64,000 nt of DNA from Hemicordylus capensis (Eukaryota > Chordata > Lepidosauria > Squamata > Cordylidae): positions 20,697,820 to 20,761,819 of the forward strand of contig NC_069670.1 of the NCBI RefSeq assembly GCF_027244095.1, given 5' to 3'. How positions within the stretch are numbered: the stretch's first letter is position 1; every line of letters begins with the position of its first letter. The position numbers and the translations under genes were made by a program. The notes under the pieces were generated by a model that ran no database searches, was not told where the DNA came from, and saw only the letters and a program-made list of their open reading frames with translations. Shown piece by piece: positions 21,735-32,352 of this stretch.

Positions 21735-22440
21735 AAAACGCTTGGTGTCCGTCCGTGGACGGACACCAAGCGTGCGTTCGTGCCTGGCCTGTTCTGGGCA
21801 TGCCCAGAACAGGGCAAGGGAGGCACGAACGGCAGGACCCGGCGGCCATGTTGGGGCCGGGAGAAGGAGAAGTGGCCGCCGCCTACGCCAGGAGGAGAGT
21901 GCGGGAGAGGCGGCGGCGCAGCCGTGGCCACGGCCAGAGGTGGCGGTGGCCGCGACGGGGCAACTGGCGGCGGGAGTGCGGGTGAGGCGGCGGCGGGGCC
22001 AGAAGCGGCCGCCGCAAATAAAGGAGAGAGGCGCCGGGGGAAGAGGCCTGGCGCCGCCAGTAAAGCCGGGCGGGGGGGGAACCTTGGGGCCCGATCCCAC
22101 CATTCCCGTCCCCCCGCCAAATTACTAAGGGCCAAATTGGCCCTGAAAAATGCCGCCGCCGAACCGCCCTCCCAGCTGCCCGATCCCACCATTTGTACAG
22201 GAAAGAGGAGCTCGCCAGCAGAGCTCCTCTTTCTGCAAAGGCTCTTCTCAAACTGGCGCTTTGAGCGGAAAGGGCGTCCTTTCCGCTCAAAGCGCCAGTT
22301 TGAGAAGAGCCTTTGCAGAAAGAGGAGCTCTGCTGGCGAGCTCCTCTTTCCTGTACAAATGGTGGGATCGGGCAGCTGGGAGGTTCGGCGGCGGGGGCCG
22401 AAAGCATTACTAGCGCCCGTTTTTCAACGGGCTAAAATTC
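21735..22440. mobile_element. GC-rich fold-back (palindromic) element
   Basis: The centre lies near 22276. Arms of about 130 bp around it are almost perfect inverted copies (for example 'gagctcgccagcagagctcc' against 'ggagctctgctggcgagctc', with 'gcgctttgagcggaaagg' at the centre). A second set of nested palindromes lies at 21746-21775 ('cttggtgtccgtccgtggac' type) and 21775-21831. The outer right edge carries 'cccgtttttcaacggg', itself a hairpin. Many overlapping open frames on both strands are by-products of GC content and symmetry. The ends and class were not resolved. Confidence 0.6.
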
Positions 22441-22449
22441 ACTTGTGAC

Positions 22450-22797
22450 TAAATAAACAGCAAAAGGCTAAATGCGTGGCAGTCAAGCTTTAATAGAAAC
22501 AGAGTACATAAGGAAAGAAAACATGATCTGAGAAAAGCCGCTGAAACAGGAGAAGCTTGATGAGGACCTTCAGTGCAAACATATGAGCAGATTTGCCGTT
22601 GGATGGATAGATACGGATGTCAGATGAAGAGAGAAATGGTGCGGTGGAGGAAAAAGGGGAGGAGGCAAGAAGGAACCTCTCCTCCCACCTCCCTCAGGGC
22701 CTTGCTTAGCTGGATAAAAAGGGCCTCTTGTGGGCTATATTCACACTCTGCTTCCCCTGCTTCTGATGGCATGAACTAGCATAGTTAAGCAAGCTAA
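22450..22797. other. No gene seen
   Basis: Unique-looking sequence between the fold-back element and a type D SINE. Confidence 0.35.
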
Positions 22798-22965
22798 AGG
22801 TAAAGTGTGCTGCCAAGTTGATTTCGACTCCTGGCGCCCACCGAGAGCCCCGGGGTTTTCTTTTGGTAGAATACAGGAGGGGTGGACCATTGCCTCCCTG
22901 AGAGGAGATGATGGCCTTTCAGCATCTTCCTATATCGCTGCTGCCCAATATAGTCGCAGTGGGGA
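22798..22965 (-). repeat. tRNA-headed SINE (type D), partial
   Basis: 'gtgtgctgccaagttgattt' through 'cagcatcttcctatatcgct'. The tRNA-like head is missing. Confidence 0.7.
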
Positions 22966-23105
22966 AGGAAGAAATAAGAGAGAATAGCAGGAAAACAACA
23001 TGGAAGAAATAGCATCGCAGAAGCTGAGCTGTAGGCTCCAGCCACTAGAGGGCTCCAAAGCCCAGGACTGGGAAAACCAGGGAACAGATCAGAGGTCAAG
23101 CTAGG

Positions 23106-24172
23106 TAGACTGTCAGAGACCAGAGGGACCGGACAGGAGCCAGTAAGTGAGATGCCAGAGGCCAAGCCAGGTAGCAGTCAGGAGCCAGAGGGTCAAGGCA
23201 GGGGCTGAGAGCCAGTAAGATGCCAGAGGCCAAGCCAGGTAGCAGTCAGGAGCCAGAGGGTCAAGGCAGGGGCTGAGAGCCAGTACGATGCCAGAGGCCA
23301 AGCCAGGTAGCAGTCAGGAGCCAGAGGGTCAAGGCAGGGGATGAGAGCCAGTAAGATGCCAGAGGCCAAGCCAGGTAGCAGTCAGGAGCCAGAGGGTCAA
23401 GGCAGGGGCTGAGAGCCAGTAAGATTAGAGGCTCTTGGCTTACAGGAGCCAAGAGCCAGTAAGATGCCAGAGGCCAAGCCAGGTAGCAGTCAGGAGCCAG
23501 AGGGTCAAGGCAGGGGCTGAGAGCCAGTAAGATTAGAGGCTCTTGGCTTACAGGAGCCAAGAGCCAGTAAGATGCCAGAGGCCAAGCCAGGTAGCAGTCA
23601 GGAGCCAGAGGGTCAAGGCAGGGGCTGAGAGCCAGTAAGATTAGAGGCTCTTGGCTTACAGGAGCCAAGAGCCAGTAAGATGCCAGAGGCCAAGCCAGGT
23701 AGCAGTCAGGAGCCAGAGGGTCAAGGCAGGGGCTGAGAGCCAGTAAGATTAGAGGCTCTTGGCTTACAGGAGCCAAGAGCCAGTAAGATGCCAGAGGTCA
23801 AGCCAGGTAGCAGTCAGGAGCCAGAGGGTCAAGGCAGGGGCTGAGAGCCAGGAAGATTAGAGGCTCTTGGCTTACAGGAGCCAAGAGCCAGTAAGATGCC
23901 GGAGGTCAAGCCAGGTAGCAGTCAGGAGCCAGAGGGTCAAGGCAGGGGCTGAGAGCCAGTAAGATGCCAGAGGTCAAGCCAGGTAGCAGTCAGGAGCCAG
24001 AGGGTCAAGGCAGGGGGCGAGAGCCAGTAAGATTAGAGGCTTTTGGCTTACAGGAGCCAAGAGCCAGTAAGATGCCAGAGGTCAAGCCAGGTAATGGTCA
24101 GGAGGCAGTAGTCAGAAACAAGCCAAGGATGCCACTGAGCAGACTGTTGGGAGAAGTAACAGGAGGATCTTG
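23106..24172. repeat. Higher-order minisatellite, 68- and 108-bp units
   Basis: The mark 'gatgccagagg' recurs at 23151, 23219, 23287, 23355, 23463, 23571, 23679, 23787, 23895 (as 'gatgccggagg'), 23963 and 24071. Spacing is 68 bp early on, then 108 bp, then 68, then 108. The 108-bp unit is the 68-bp unit plus a 40-bp insert that forms a hairpin ('ggctcttggct'/'agccaagagcc'). Because 108 is divisible by three, a long minus-strand frame stays open, but this is an arithmetical effect and no coding claim is made. Confidence 0.9.
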
Positions 24173-24674
24173 ATACCAAGGCATGGCTTGCGTCAGCCAG
24201 GAAGTTTTCTATGCTTCCAATTGCAGGGAGAGCCCGTGAGTGATCCCGCATGGTGGGGCTTGCCTGGAGCCTGCTGAATAGAAGCCCTGCCATTCCACAA
24301 GGAGCAGCATCATGCATGGCCAGCTAGGACAGGGCCCAGTGCATGATGGGACAAAAATAAGAAAAAGGCTGGTTCCTCTCTCCAGTCCCGTCTGGAAGAG
24401 CCAGGCTGTGTTTCTGACTCTCTAGCCCATGGCAATCTCAGCCGTGAATCCATCCCATGCCGTGCTGGTCGTTTAAACGTAATGATGGCTCCTGGCGGTG
24501 TTCCTTGGGAAGCCTTGGAGGACATGTTGGCGGTAAGGAAGAGTGACGGGGTTCTGACGGGGGGCTCCTCTCGCCGCAAGGTTCTCCATCGCAGGGACTG
24601 ACACGTGGGTGGCAGCTGGCTGCCTCGGAAATCTTCTAAGTCCACCGTTGAGGCTTTGTCCAGTATGAACCGCG
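24173..24674. other. Spacer between two minisatellites
   Basis: About 500 bp of non-repetitive sequence between the 68/108-bp array and the 66-bp array. It is open in two minus-strand frames continuous with the next array; no domain is visible. Confidence 0.3.
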
Positions 24675-25202
24675 TTGGGCGTGGCTGCAAGAATGGTATT
24701 GGGCAAGGCTGAAGCAGCATTGCTAGCCGTGTGGACAGCATTGGGCATGGTTGCCAGAACTGTACCGGGCAAGGCTGATGCCACGTTGGTTGCCCTGTTG
24801 ACAGCGTTGGGCGTGGCCATGTGGACCATACCAGGCAAGACTGAGGCAGTGTTGCTAGCCATGTGGACAGCATTGGGCATGGTTGCCAGCACTGTACCAG
24901 GCAAGGCTGATGCCACGTTGGTTGCCCTGTTGACAGCGTTGGGCGTGGCCATGTGGACCATACCAGGCAAGACTGAGGCAGCGTTGCTAGCCATGTGGAC
25001 AGCATTGGGCATGGTTGCCAGCACTGTACCAGGCAAGGCTGATGCCACGTTGGTTGCCCTGTTGACAGCGTTGGGCGTGGCCATGTGGACCATACCAGGC
25101 AAGACTGAGGGAGCGTTGCTAGCCGTGTGGACAGCATTGGGCATGGCTGCCAGCACTGTACCGGGCAAGGCTGATGCCACGTTGGTTGCCGCGTTGATAG
25201 CG
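24675..25202. repeat. 66-bp minisatellite, eight monomers (132-bp dimers)
   Basis: Eight monomers of exactly 66 bp each begin with 'ttgggc(g/a)tgg' (24675, 24741, 24807, then every 66 bp). Odd and even monomers form two types ('ccatgtggaccatacc' and 'ttgccagcactgtacc'), giving a 132-bp dimer period. No monomer has an indel, so three frames (one plus of 241 codons, two minus of 300 and 330 codons) remain open throughout. Frame-keeping may be chance, very recent expansion or selection on a 22-residue repeat protein. Nothing else supports a gene. Confidence 0.9.
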
Positions 25203-25491
25203 TTGGGCGTGGCTGCGAGAACATTGCTTGGCAGCACAGTCGCAGGGACCATGGACGTTCCCATCGTGATAGAGATGGCCGGAACCACCTTCCCAGTTGC
25301 ACTGATGAGCTTCAATGCCCTGATGGACATGATCATGGATGGGATGACCTCAAATGGAGCAACAGCAGGTAGCATCTTGGACAGAGGAAGGCGGGTCTGA
25401 AGTGATATGTTTTGGAAGCGCTAGATTGAGAAGGAAATGATGATGATATTTTTAAAATGTCCTTGATAATACAGGTGCTGTCAAACATGGG

Positions 25492-25592
25492 TCCCCAGAT
25501 GATGATGGGCTACAACTCCCATCATCCCCAGCCACAGTGGTCAACAGTCACGGATGATGGGAGTTGTAGTCCAACATCTGCAGGAGGACCAA
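25492..25592. mobile_element. Palindromic MITE, hAT-like
   Basis: 'gggctacaactcccatcatc' and 'gatgatgggagttgtagtcc' form the arms. Same family as 195-327. Confidence 0.65.
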
Positions 25593-25816
25593 AATTATTT
25601 TATTTTAATTTTTTAAATTTTATATCCTGCTCTTCCTCCAAGGAGCCCAGAGCAGTGTACTACATACTTAGGCTTCTCCTCACAACAGCCCTGTGAAGTA
25701 GATTAGGCTGAGAGAGAAGTGACTGGCCCAGAGTCACCCAGCTAGTGTCATGGCTGAATGGGGATTTGAACTCGGGTCTCCCCGGTCCTAGTCCAGCACT
25801 TTAACCTCTACACCAG
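25593..25816 (-). repeat. Sauria-type SINE, antisense
   Basis: 'tatatcctgctcttcctcca' through 'gatttgaactcgggtctccc' to 'ccagcactttaacctctaca'. Confidence 0.85.
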
Positions 25817-25867
25817 ATACTTTGGGTTCTACTTGGCTAATTGAATGGATTCATGGAGCAATGTCAG

Positions 25868-26180
25868 AGTGCTGGTCTTGTGGCAACAAGCATGACTTGT
25901 GCCCTTTGCTAAGCAGGGTCTGCCCTGGTTTGCATTTGGATGGGACACTACATTTGTGAGCCCTGGAAGAGATTCCCTATAGGGGATGGGGCCATTCTGG
26001 GCATAGCATTTGCATGCAGAAGATTACAAGTTCTCTTCCTGGCATCTCCAAAGTAGGGTTGGGAGAGACTCCTCTACTGCCTGCTACCTTGGAAAAGCCA
26101 CTGCCAGTCTGAGTAGACAGTACTGAACTAAATGGACCAAGGATCTGACTAGGTATATGGTAGCTTCCTATGTTCCTTTG
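25868..26180 (+). repeat. tRNA-headed SINE (type A, long form)
   Basis: Starts 'gtgctggtcttgtggcaaca', passes 'gcagaagattacaagttctc' and ends 'tatggtagcttcctatgttc'. Confidence 0.75.
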
Positions 26181-26189
26181 ATTAGCACC

Positions 26190-26283
26190 ATCCCCAGCCA
26201 CAATGGTCAGCCATCAGGGATGATGGGAGTTGTAGTACCACACAATTAGGAGTTGTAGTACAACATCGGCAGAAGGGCCAAAT
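26190..26283. mobile_element. Palindromic MITE fragment, hAT-like
   Basis: 'gggatgatgggagttgtagt' core followed by a second 'ggagttgtagtacaacatc'. Degraded copy directly beside the SINE. Confidence 0.5.
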
Positions 26284-26671
26284 TTCGCCCAGCCTTAGCT
26301 GATATTTTGGATTCTAATCGGCTAATTGAATGGGTTACCTAAGCAATGTAAAGACACTTTCATCTTATTAAACCATCTACACTGGAGGCTCGTGGATTAT
26401 AGCTAAGGAAGTTCATTTGTCAGCAGTGTGAGAGCTAGACTGTAACAAAAACAATCTGTCATGATTTTTTTTTTTAAGGAGAGATCTTTTTTGTATATTT
26501 TCTCTTTCATCTGCATTAGAATCTGGGAAACAGAACATCTCTTATTCCAGTCACACACGCAAACCAACGTTGTCCTCACATAGGAAGATCTAGATTTTGC
26601 AGATAGTTTAATATGGGCTTTTCCCCAAGTACATTTTTTGTTTCCTTCTCCAAAAGCAATGCTAAAGCAGT
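26284..26671. other. No gene seen
   Basis: AT-rich unique-looking sequence with a short poly-T run at about 26466-26476. Confidence 0.35.
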
Positions 26672-26915
26672 AGATTTCTATACCGCCCTTCCAAAAATGG
26701 CTCAGGGTGGTTTACACAGAGACATAATAAATAAATAAGATGGATTCCTGTCCCCAAAGTGCTCACAATCTAAAAAGAAACATGAGACAGACACCAGCAA
26801 CAGTCACTGAAAGTACCGTGCTGGAGGTGGATAGGGCCAGTTACTCTCCCCCTGCTAAATAAAGAGAATCACCACGGTAAAAGGTGCCTCTTTGCCAAGT
26901 TAGCAGGGGTTCTAT
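26672..26915 (+). repeat. Interspersed repeat (type C), complete reference copy
   Basis: Cleanest uninterrupted copy: 'tctataccgcccttccaaaa', 'gtgctcacaatctaaaaaga', 'agacaccagcaacagtcact', 'ctccccctgctaaataaaga', 'cctctttgccaagttagcag'. Confidence 0.75.
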
Positions 26916-27604
26916 GTGAGATGCACAAATCTGTTTGGGTTCAGCATCTCAGATTACTCTTCCAAAGCCTGGACGAAAGGCCACATCTACCCACAATATC
27001 AAGATGTAATATTGCAAACTGCCTACTTTCCTGTTAAAAAGACAACTTACCAAACAGTGTAAAGCTGGAGCAGGAGAGCAGAATCGTTTGAAATCAGCTG
27101 TTGAGGGAAAGCTTTTATATGGTTTTTCCAGAGCTCCGAGGAATTGAGTCAACCCTGAAAAAGCCAAATTGACCACCTGAAATTGCTAGCTCTGCAGAAT
27201 CCGAGTTGGAACCAGTTATCCTATAGGAGCTTCACGTACCAAGAGGCTGCCTTTCATCTGAGGTCAGGATAGGCCTGTGGGGTGTTCTCCCTCCTTTTCG
27301 AGATGTTCTCCACTAATCCTCTGTTAATTAGGTTGTTGTGCTGTTGTCTCGGGGGCATAATAATCCAAAAGTCATAATATAATTTGCTTCTGAGGCATAT
27401 TACCAAAAAGTAATCATATAATTGGAGTATCTGCCATTAGCTCAAATTACAGAGGGATCAAATTTAGGTTAGTCATTCGGAGAAAGACGTGCTGAGATTT
27501 TCAGGCTGCTTTCAAAATTTTGAACTGTTGGGAGTTGAACCTTTGGGAGACAGAGTAATCGGAAGATCCCACAATGCCAACAATCTGCCAAGGTTGGCAT
27601 GACG
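26916..27604. other. No gene seen
   Basis: Unique-looking sequence without a recognised motif. Confidence 0.35.
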
Positions 27605-27607
27605 TTG

Positions 27608-27772
27608 GTGTAGCTTAGTGGATGGTATAGTGGTTAGAGTGTCGGACTAGGACTGGGGACACCCGAGTTCAAATCCCTGCTCAGCCATGAAGCTCACCGG
27701 GTGACTCTGGGCCAGCCAAACCTACCTCTCAGGGTTGTTGTGCGGATAAACATAACGTTTAAATAAATAAAT
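27608..27772 (+). repeat. Sauria-type SINE, shortened
   Basis: 'tggtatagtggttagagtgt', B box 'gagttcaaatccc' and an (AAATA)n tail. It is missing a piece of the body. Confidence 0.8.
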
Positions 27773-27804
27773 ATACACTTGGCTGCGGAGATGTTTCAAA
27801 GGGG

Positions 27805-28112
27805 GAGAGCTGGTGTTGTGGTAGTGAGCATGAATGCTAAGCAGGGTCTACCCTGGTTGGCATTTGAATGGAAAACTTCATGTGTGAGCACCGGGAAATA
27901 TTTCCTTTAGGGGCTAGGGCCGCTCTGGGAAGAGCATCTGCATGTTGCTTGCAGAAGGTTCCAAGTTCCCTCCCTGGCAGCATCTCCAGATAAGTCTGAG
28001 ACTCCTGCCTGGAACCTTGGAGAAGCTGCTGCCAGTCTGGGTAGACAATACTGAGCTAGATGGACCGAGGGTCTGACTCGACAGGCAGCAGCTTCCTATG
28101 TTTCTGTGACAG
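27805..28112 (+). repeat. tRNA-headed SINE (type A, long form)
   Basis: 'gagagctggtgttgtggtag' to 'caggcagcagcttcctatgt'. Complete long form. Confidence 0.8.
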
Positions 28113-28154
28113 TGGCTAACATCCTTATGGAGTGCTAGTGGAGGGCAGTATAAC

Positions 28155-28232
28155 TCTGGTCCTCCTGCAAATGTTGGACTACAACTCCCATAATCCCTGT
28201 TGCTGAGGATGATGGGAGTGGTGGTATTTCAT
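28155..28232. mobile_element. Palindromic MITE, short, hAT-like
   Basis: 'tggactacaactcccataat' against 'gatgatgggagtggtggta'. Diverged copy. Confidence 0.5.
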
Positions 28233-29302
28233 ATTCCTTTAACACATCTGCTCAATAATAGCTTTGCCCCACTAACATCAGTGGCACCACTCTAGATTGT
28301 GGCTAAGTTGGATAACCCACATTTCTGTCCTCTGTAATTGGGGTTAATGACGTGTTCCCAAGATGATGGTTCAAAAGTATGAACAATTAAATAATTTGTA
28401 GGAACACAGGCAATGAAAGTGAAGCAAAATGTCCAAAAGGGCCTATAATATTCTAGGACAAAAGGGAACATCTTGGAACGTATTTTATGAGCGTCACAAA
28501 GCATTAAGGACTATAAACATGATGGCAGAAATCTCCAGCAATTTGAGGGAAATAATTAGACCCTGCCCAGCTGAATCAATGCTCGAAATTTCTACAGAAC
28601 CTGTATGAAAGCTCTCACTATTGATGTCTTCCCAGCAGCTTCCTTTGGCTTTTGTGGTCCCCTACTCTTCTGCTTCTTTTGCTGCTACTTTTGTGTTCTT
28701 GAAGAAAATCTCTTGGGGGAAATTTGCAACGAAGGAAGTGATCCTGATTTCCTTGTGATTTTATCCTGTAAAATTTGCTTTCCATTCACAGGAAGACCTC
28801 ACTATGGCTAATCTGAGATGCTCAGTCCAGATAGATTAGTATAACTAGCTGGTTATTACCAATAAAGCCCTTAACAGCTTGGGCCCAGGGTAACTGAGAA
28901 TGTCATGTCTGCCACAAACCCCACTGCCAACTAAGGCCCCTCCCAACTCTTATATTGTCACTTGTCTAATTTTGTCTCTTGAAAATAACACAGGATGTGA
29001 AATCCATGCCAACATGTCTCTAATCTAGATCTTCCAAAGTCATCGCCGGCACCCGCGGGGGAGGAGTCGTTATCCAAGGAGAAAGCATGGGGGGAGGGTT
29101 CAGTTCAGTCCAAGTCCCTTGCTGCTGGCAACCCTACAGGATACATGCACCAGGTCTTTGGAGGAGGGGGAAGTCCTGTACGTACCACTGAGATCCGAAG
29201 CTCCAAGCCCAACAGGAAGGGAGCTTCAACATGGAGGTCCTTGCGCACCTCTGAAATATTCTAGAGGATAGCAAAGTATGCTTGGTATCTGGGGAGAGAA
29301 AT
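28233..29302. other. No gene seen
   Basis: Unique-looking sequence with scattered short open frames of fewer than 75 codons and no motifs. Confidence 0.35.
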
Positions 29303-29310
29303 GCCTCATG

Positions 29311-29478
29311 CAGGGGCGTAGCTATAATTGAGCAAAAGGGTTCAAAGAACACGGGCCCCCAGCTCCTGAGGGCCCTCCAGCTCCCTCCCTCCCTATTTTC
29401 TCCAATGTCTCCTTCACTCTGTGGGGCCGCCAGAGAGAGGGATGAACATGGGGCCCCTCTTCCCTAGCTACGCCCCTG
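29311..29478. mobile_element. hAT-type MITE with perfect 8-bp target duplication
   Basis: 168 bp with termini 'caggggcgtagcta' and 'tagctacgcccctg' (perfect inverted repeats). It is flanked by 'gcctcatg' at 29303-29310 and 29479-29486. The same termini occur on the larger element at 11167-12056. Confidence 0.85.
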
Positions 29479-29486
29479 GCCTCATG

Positions 29487-30183
29487 GTGGCCAATACGGA
29501 GAAGCTGTCTTCTCCGCGTAATCTCCTGGCTGCGCGCCAGTACCAGCGCCACCTTCATTCTGTCCTTCCATGCCAACTGCCCCACCACTCAAGAGAGATC
29601 CTAGTTTCTGCTTGGTCTGCTGTCTGCCCCTCCCTCTCAAGCTGTCATTCCCACGGTTGCCCACCGCTGGTCTTGGAACTTCACTAAGCATGCCCAGCCT
29701 CACATATGCAGTTTCTGTCTGTCCATCGGTTCTAGCCATGGGCTCGTCTTTCTTCTCAAAGAACTTAGTCTCTCTCTCCCCACACCCCAATTAATCTTTC
29801 TATTTGTGCTGTATCAGTGAAGAAAAACGACTCCTGCTCCTCCCTCCGGAAAAGTTAAGGAGCAACACCAACTTCAACCACCTTATCTTTACACTTGACA
29901 AGAGGCCCAGAAGCACAATCCAGCATTGTCCCTTCCTGAAGTGGGATGAACTCTTTAGGAGTTCTGCAGAAAGATGAAGCTAGTGGTGAGAGCATCCGTC
30001 CACAATTGAGAGCTGGAAGGGGTTCTTGCATCTTGCATGCAGACTTGGGACAGAGTTCAGACAAAGAAACAGGCCCGGGACAGAGCGAGAAGGCCAAGTT
30101 CCGCCCCAGGCTAACCAGCCATTAGCTTAAACCAGCCAGTTTATTGGGGAGACAAAGAAGAGGAAAAGAAAAAGGAGTGTCCA
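29487..30183. other. No gene seen
   Basis: Overlapping frames of 74-102 codons are open on opposite strands with no motif. Not called as genes. Confidence 0.35.
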
Positions 30184-30690
30184 TGACTGGTCGCTGCACT
30201 GGTTACCCATTCGCTTCCGAATTCAATTCAAAGTCCTGGTTCTTACCTTCAAAGCCGTTCAGGGTTTGGCGCCTGTTTACCTACAGAATCGCCTCTCCCA
30301 TCCAGTTACATCCCGTCCTGTTAGATCATTTCAGATGGCCCTTTTGTCGGTCCCTGATTTTTGAGAGGTTCGGAGGTTCCACGAAATGGCTTTTTCGATT
30401 GCCGCCCCACTTCTTTGGAATTCTCTTCTCCTTCAGATTCATCTAGCCCCCTCTTTACCGGTCTTTAAATCCTTATTGAAGACCTTTATTTTCCTCCGGG
30501 CATTTGCCCTGTGGTTTACTTTATTTCCTTTCCACTATCTATTTTAGTTTGCAATTTTTAATGTAATTTTTGATTGTAATTTTTTAATGTTACCTTATTT
30601 ACATGTCATTGTACATGTAAATGACTTTGGAGTCTTTGGAGTGGATGGTATATTAAATGCTTCTAACAAACAAGCAAATAAATAAATGAT
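30184..30690 (+). mobile_element. L2-type LINE, 3' end
   Basis: The translation contains the conserved LHWLPIRFRIQFKVLVLTFK segment followed by GLAPVYLQ, the hallmark of the C-terminal end of L2-clade ORF2. It then runs into an AT-rich 3' untranslated region and a tail of (AAAT)n at 30674-30685. The frame is no longer continuous. The same protein segment is seen in the minus-strand L2 at 42.8-43.2 kb. Confidence 0.7.
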
Positions 30691-30712
30691 GTCCATCAGC
30701 CCCAGGGCCAGC

Positions 30713-30714
30713 AA

Positions 30715-30762
<48 letters not shown>
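30713..30762. repeat. (AAT)n microsatellite
   Basis: About 16 perfect AAT units directly downstream of the L2 tail. Confidence 0.9.
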
Positions 30763-30765
<3 letters not shown>

Positions 30766-31534
30766 GCCTAGGGCCCCAACATTTTAACTCAGCTGAACAT
30801 TTTTGTACAGTTTTATCTGTTTTGTTTCCTTGGGTTTGTTCTTTGTCTGTCATCTTGTTGTCTATTGAACAGTTTGGGTTTTATGTGTGGATCCTTTAGT
30901 AAATATTGGCACAGCATGCTTGACTAAATGTTACTGATGATGCCATGAGAAAGGGAAGAGGTCATAGTGCCTCAACCCTGGCCTCTGTGCAGGTTGGGCT
31001 TTTGCCTTGTGAACAAGCCTTTTTGTTATGTGATCCAACTCCTGTCAATCAGCTGTAGGAGGGGACTTGCCCTGCAAATGCAACACCATTATTTACAATT
31101 ATCTGTGGACATATCACATGATTTGGCTCCTAAATTGGTTATGGCTTTAGAAGGGGCTTTTCAACAGTGCCTCCGGTGGCCAGCTGAGGTACTGAATGAC
31201 AGCCGCTCTCCTTTGTGGGCCTCTCCTGAAAGAGGCAGGTGCTGCTTATGGCTGGATCAGATACATGACCCATAAGAAGGGCAAGCTCTATTCCTCTTTT
31301 TCCTTAGTATCAAATTGATGGTGTCACTTTTGTCACCCTGTTGCAACTATTCCTGCTACTGCTAATGTGATTTTCTACTATTGGCTTAAGATTCTGGCAC
31401 AGCTTTTATGTTTGGGTATTATATACAGAAAACCTGCAAGTGGTGTCAGAAACTAAGAGAACATTGTGAGCAAGGTACGTTCCACCTCCTTAGGTTCCTA
31501 ACTGAGAGGGGACATAAGGTGTTGAGAAAGAAGG
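30763..31534. other. No gene seen
   Basis: A 102-codon plus frame at 30967-31275 and an 89-codon frame that runs into the L1 5' end show no recognisable domain. The sequence from 31080 has a retroelement-like look but could not be assigned. Confidence 0.3.
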
Positions 31535-32352
31535 TGCATTTCGACTTCCGGTTGGACTGCCAACGAGGCTGCATGCTTCCCGACAGGGGAGACCGAGGAG
31601 GAGTTATTTTGGGGTTTTTTGAGTCTTCACAACCCCCCCCCCCACCACCCTGGATTAAAGGGTTGGATCAAGATTGACCATTGTATCCCCCGGAGCCTGC
31701 TCCTTATCTCAAAGCTGAGCTGGAAAGTACAGCTTTGATTTAAATCGAGCGGTGGGGGCTGGGATTCATCAAGCTACACTCCTTCATTGGAAATCCAATG
31801 GACAGAAGCCGGTCTGGTGTCCAATCTCTTTTGGTTTGGATTATAATTAATGCTTGAAGTTCAAGAAGCTCACCTCTCAGCGTGATTAGTGATAAATTGC
31901 TGGAATTCTACCTGCTTTTGCTGCAAAGATTGGACAGATCTCAAGCCGATGCTGTGAAGTTGTCGTAAATCTGCCAACTATAAATTAAGGATGGGTATTC
32001 AATCTGTGTACTAAATGCTGGAATTTAAAAATTGAACTGATGGCTAAAAGTTCTAAAACTTTAAAAAGCAAAGCAGTTGGAATTATTTTTTTCCCCCAGT
32101 ACCTTCTGAGAGTTTAACTCAATGAACAAGTGATTTGCTGATTGCTGTTGAATATGTCTATCATGAAGTGCACCAGTTAGAGCAAGAAGGCGGATTATTG
32201 AACCATGGGAAAAATTTAACTGGTGGTGATAAGATAGAAAGGTTGCGGTCTGGAGCAGAGTTTATTTGGAAAATAATTGCAGGCCTCTACTTTCTTGAAC
32301 AACAGGGAGGCTGAATCTTGCTGTAAGAGCTGTGTTGCTGGAGGAGTTGTAA

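Noticed and set aside
21456-22448. Open frames of 174-244 codons on both strands
   Set aside because: All lie in a GC-rich palindrome, overlap in four frames and mirror each other's translation. Artefacts of composition.
23261-23776. 171-codon repeat protein on the minus strand
   Set aside because: It stays open only because the 108-bp unit is divisible by three; the 68-bp units break it. No start context or domain.
23106-24172. CRISPR-like array
   Set aside because: Units are long, contiguous and near-identical without variable spacers, in a vertebrate genome. It is a minisatellite.
28605-28811. 68-codon membrane protein
   Set aside because: Hydrophobic but Cys/Phe-rich by T-rich composition; no homologous pattern, no neighbours.
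29421-29790. Overlapping frames of 74-102 codons
   Set aside because: Open on both strands at once, partly within a MITE, with no motif.
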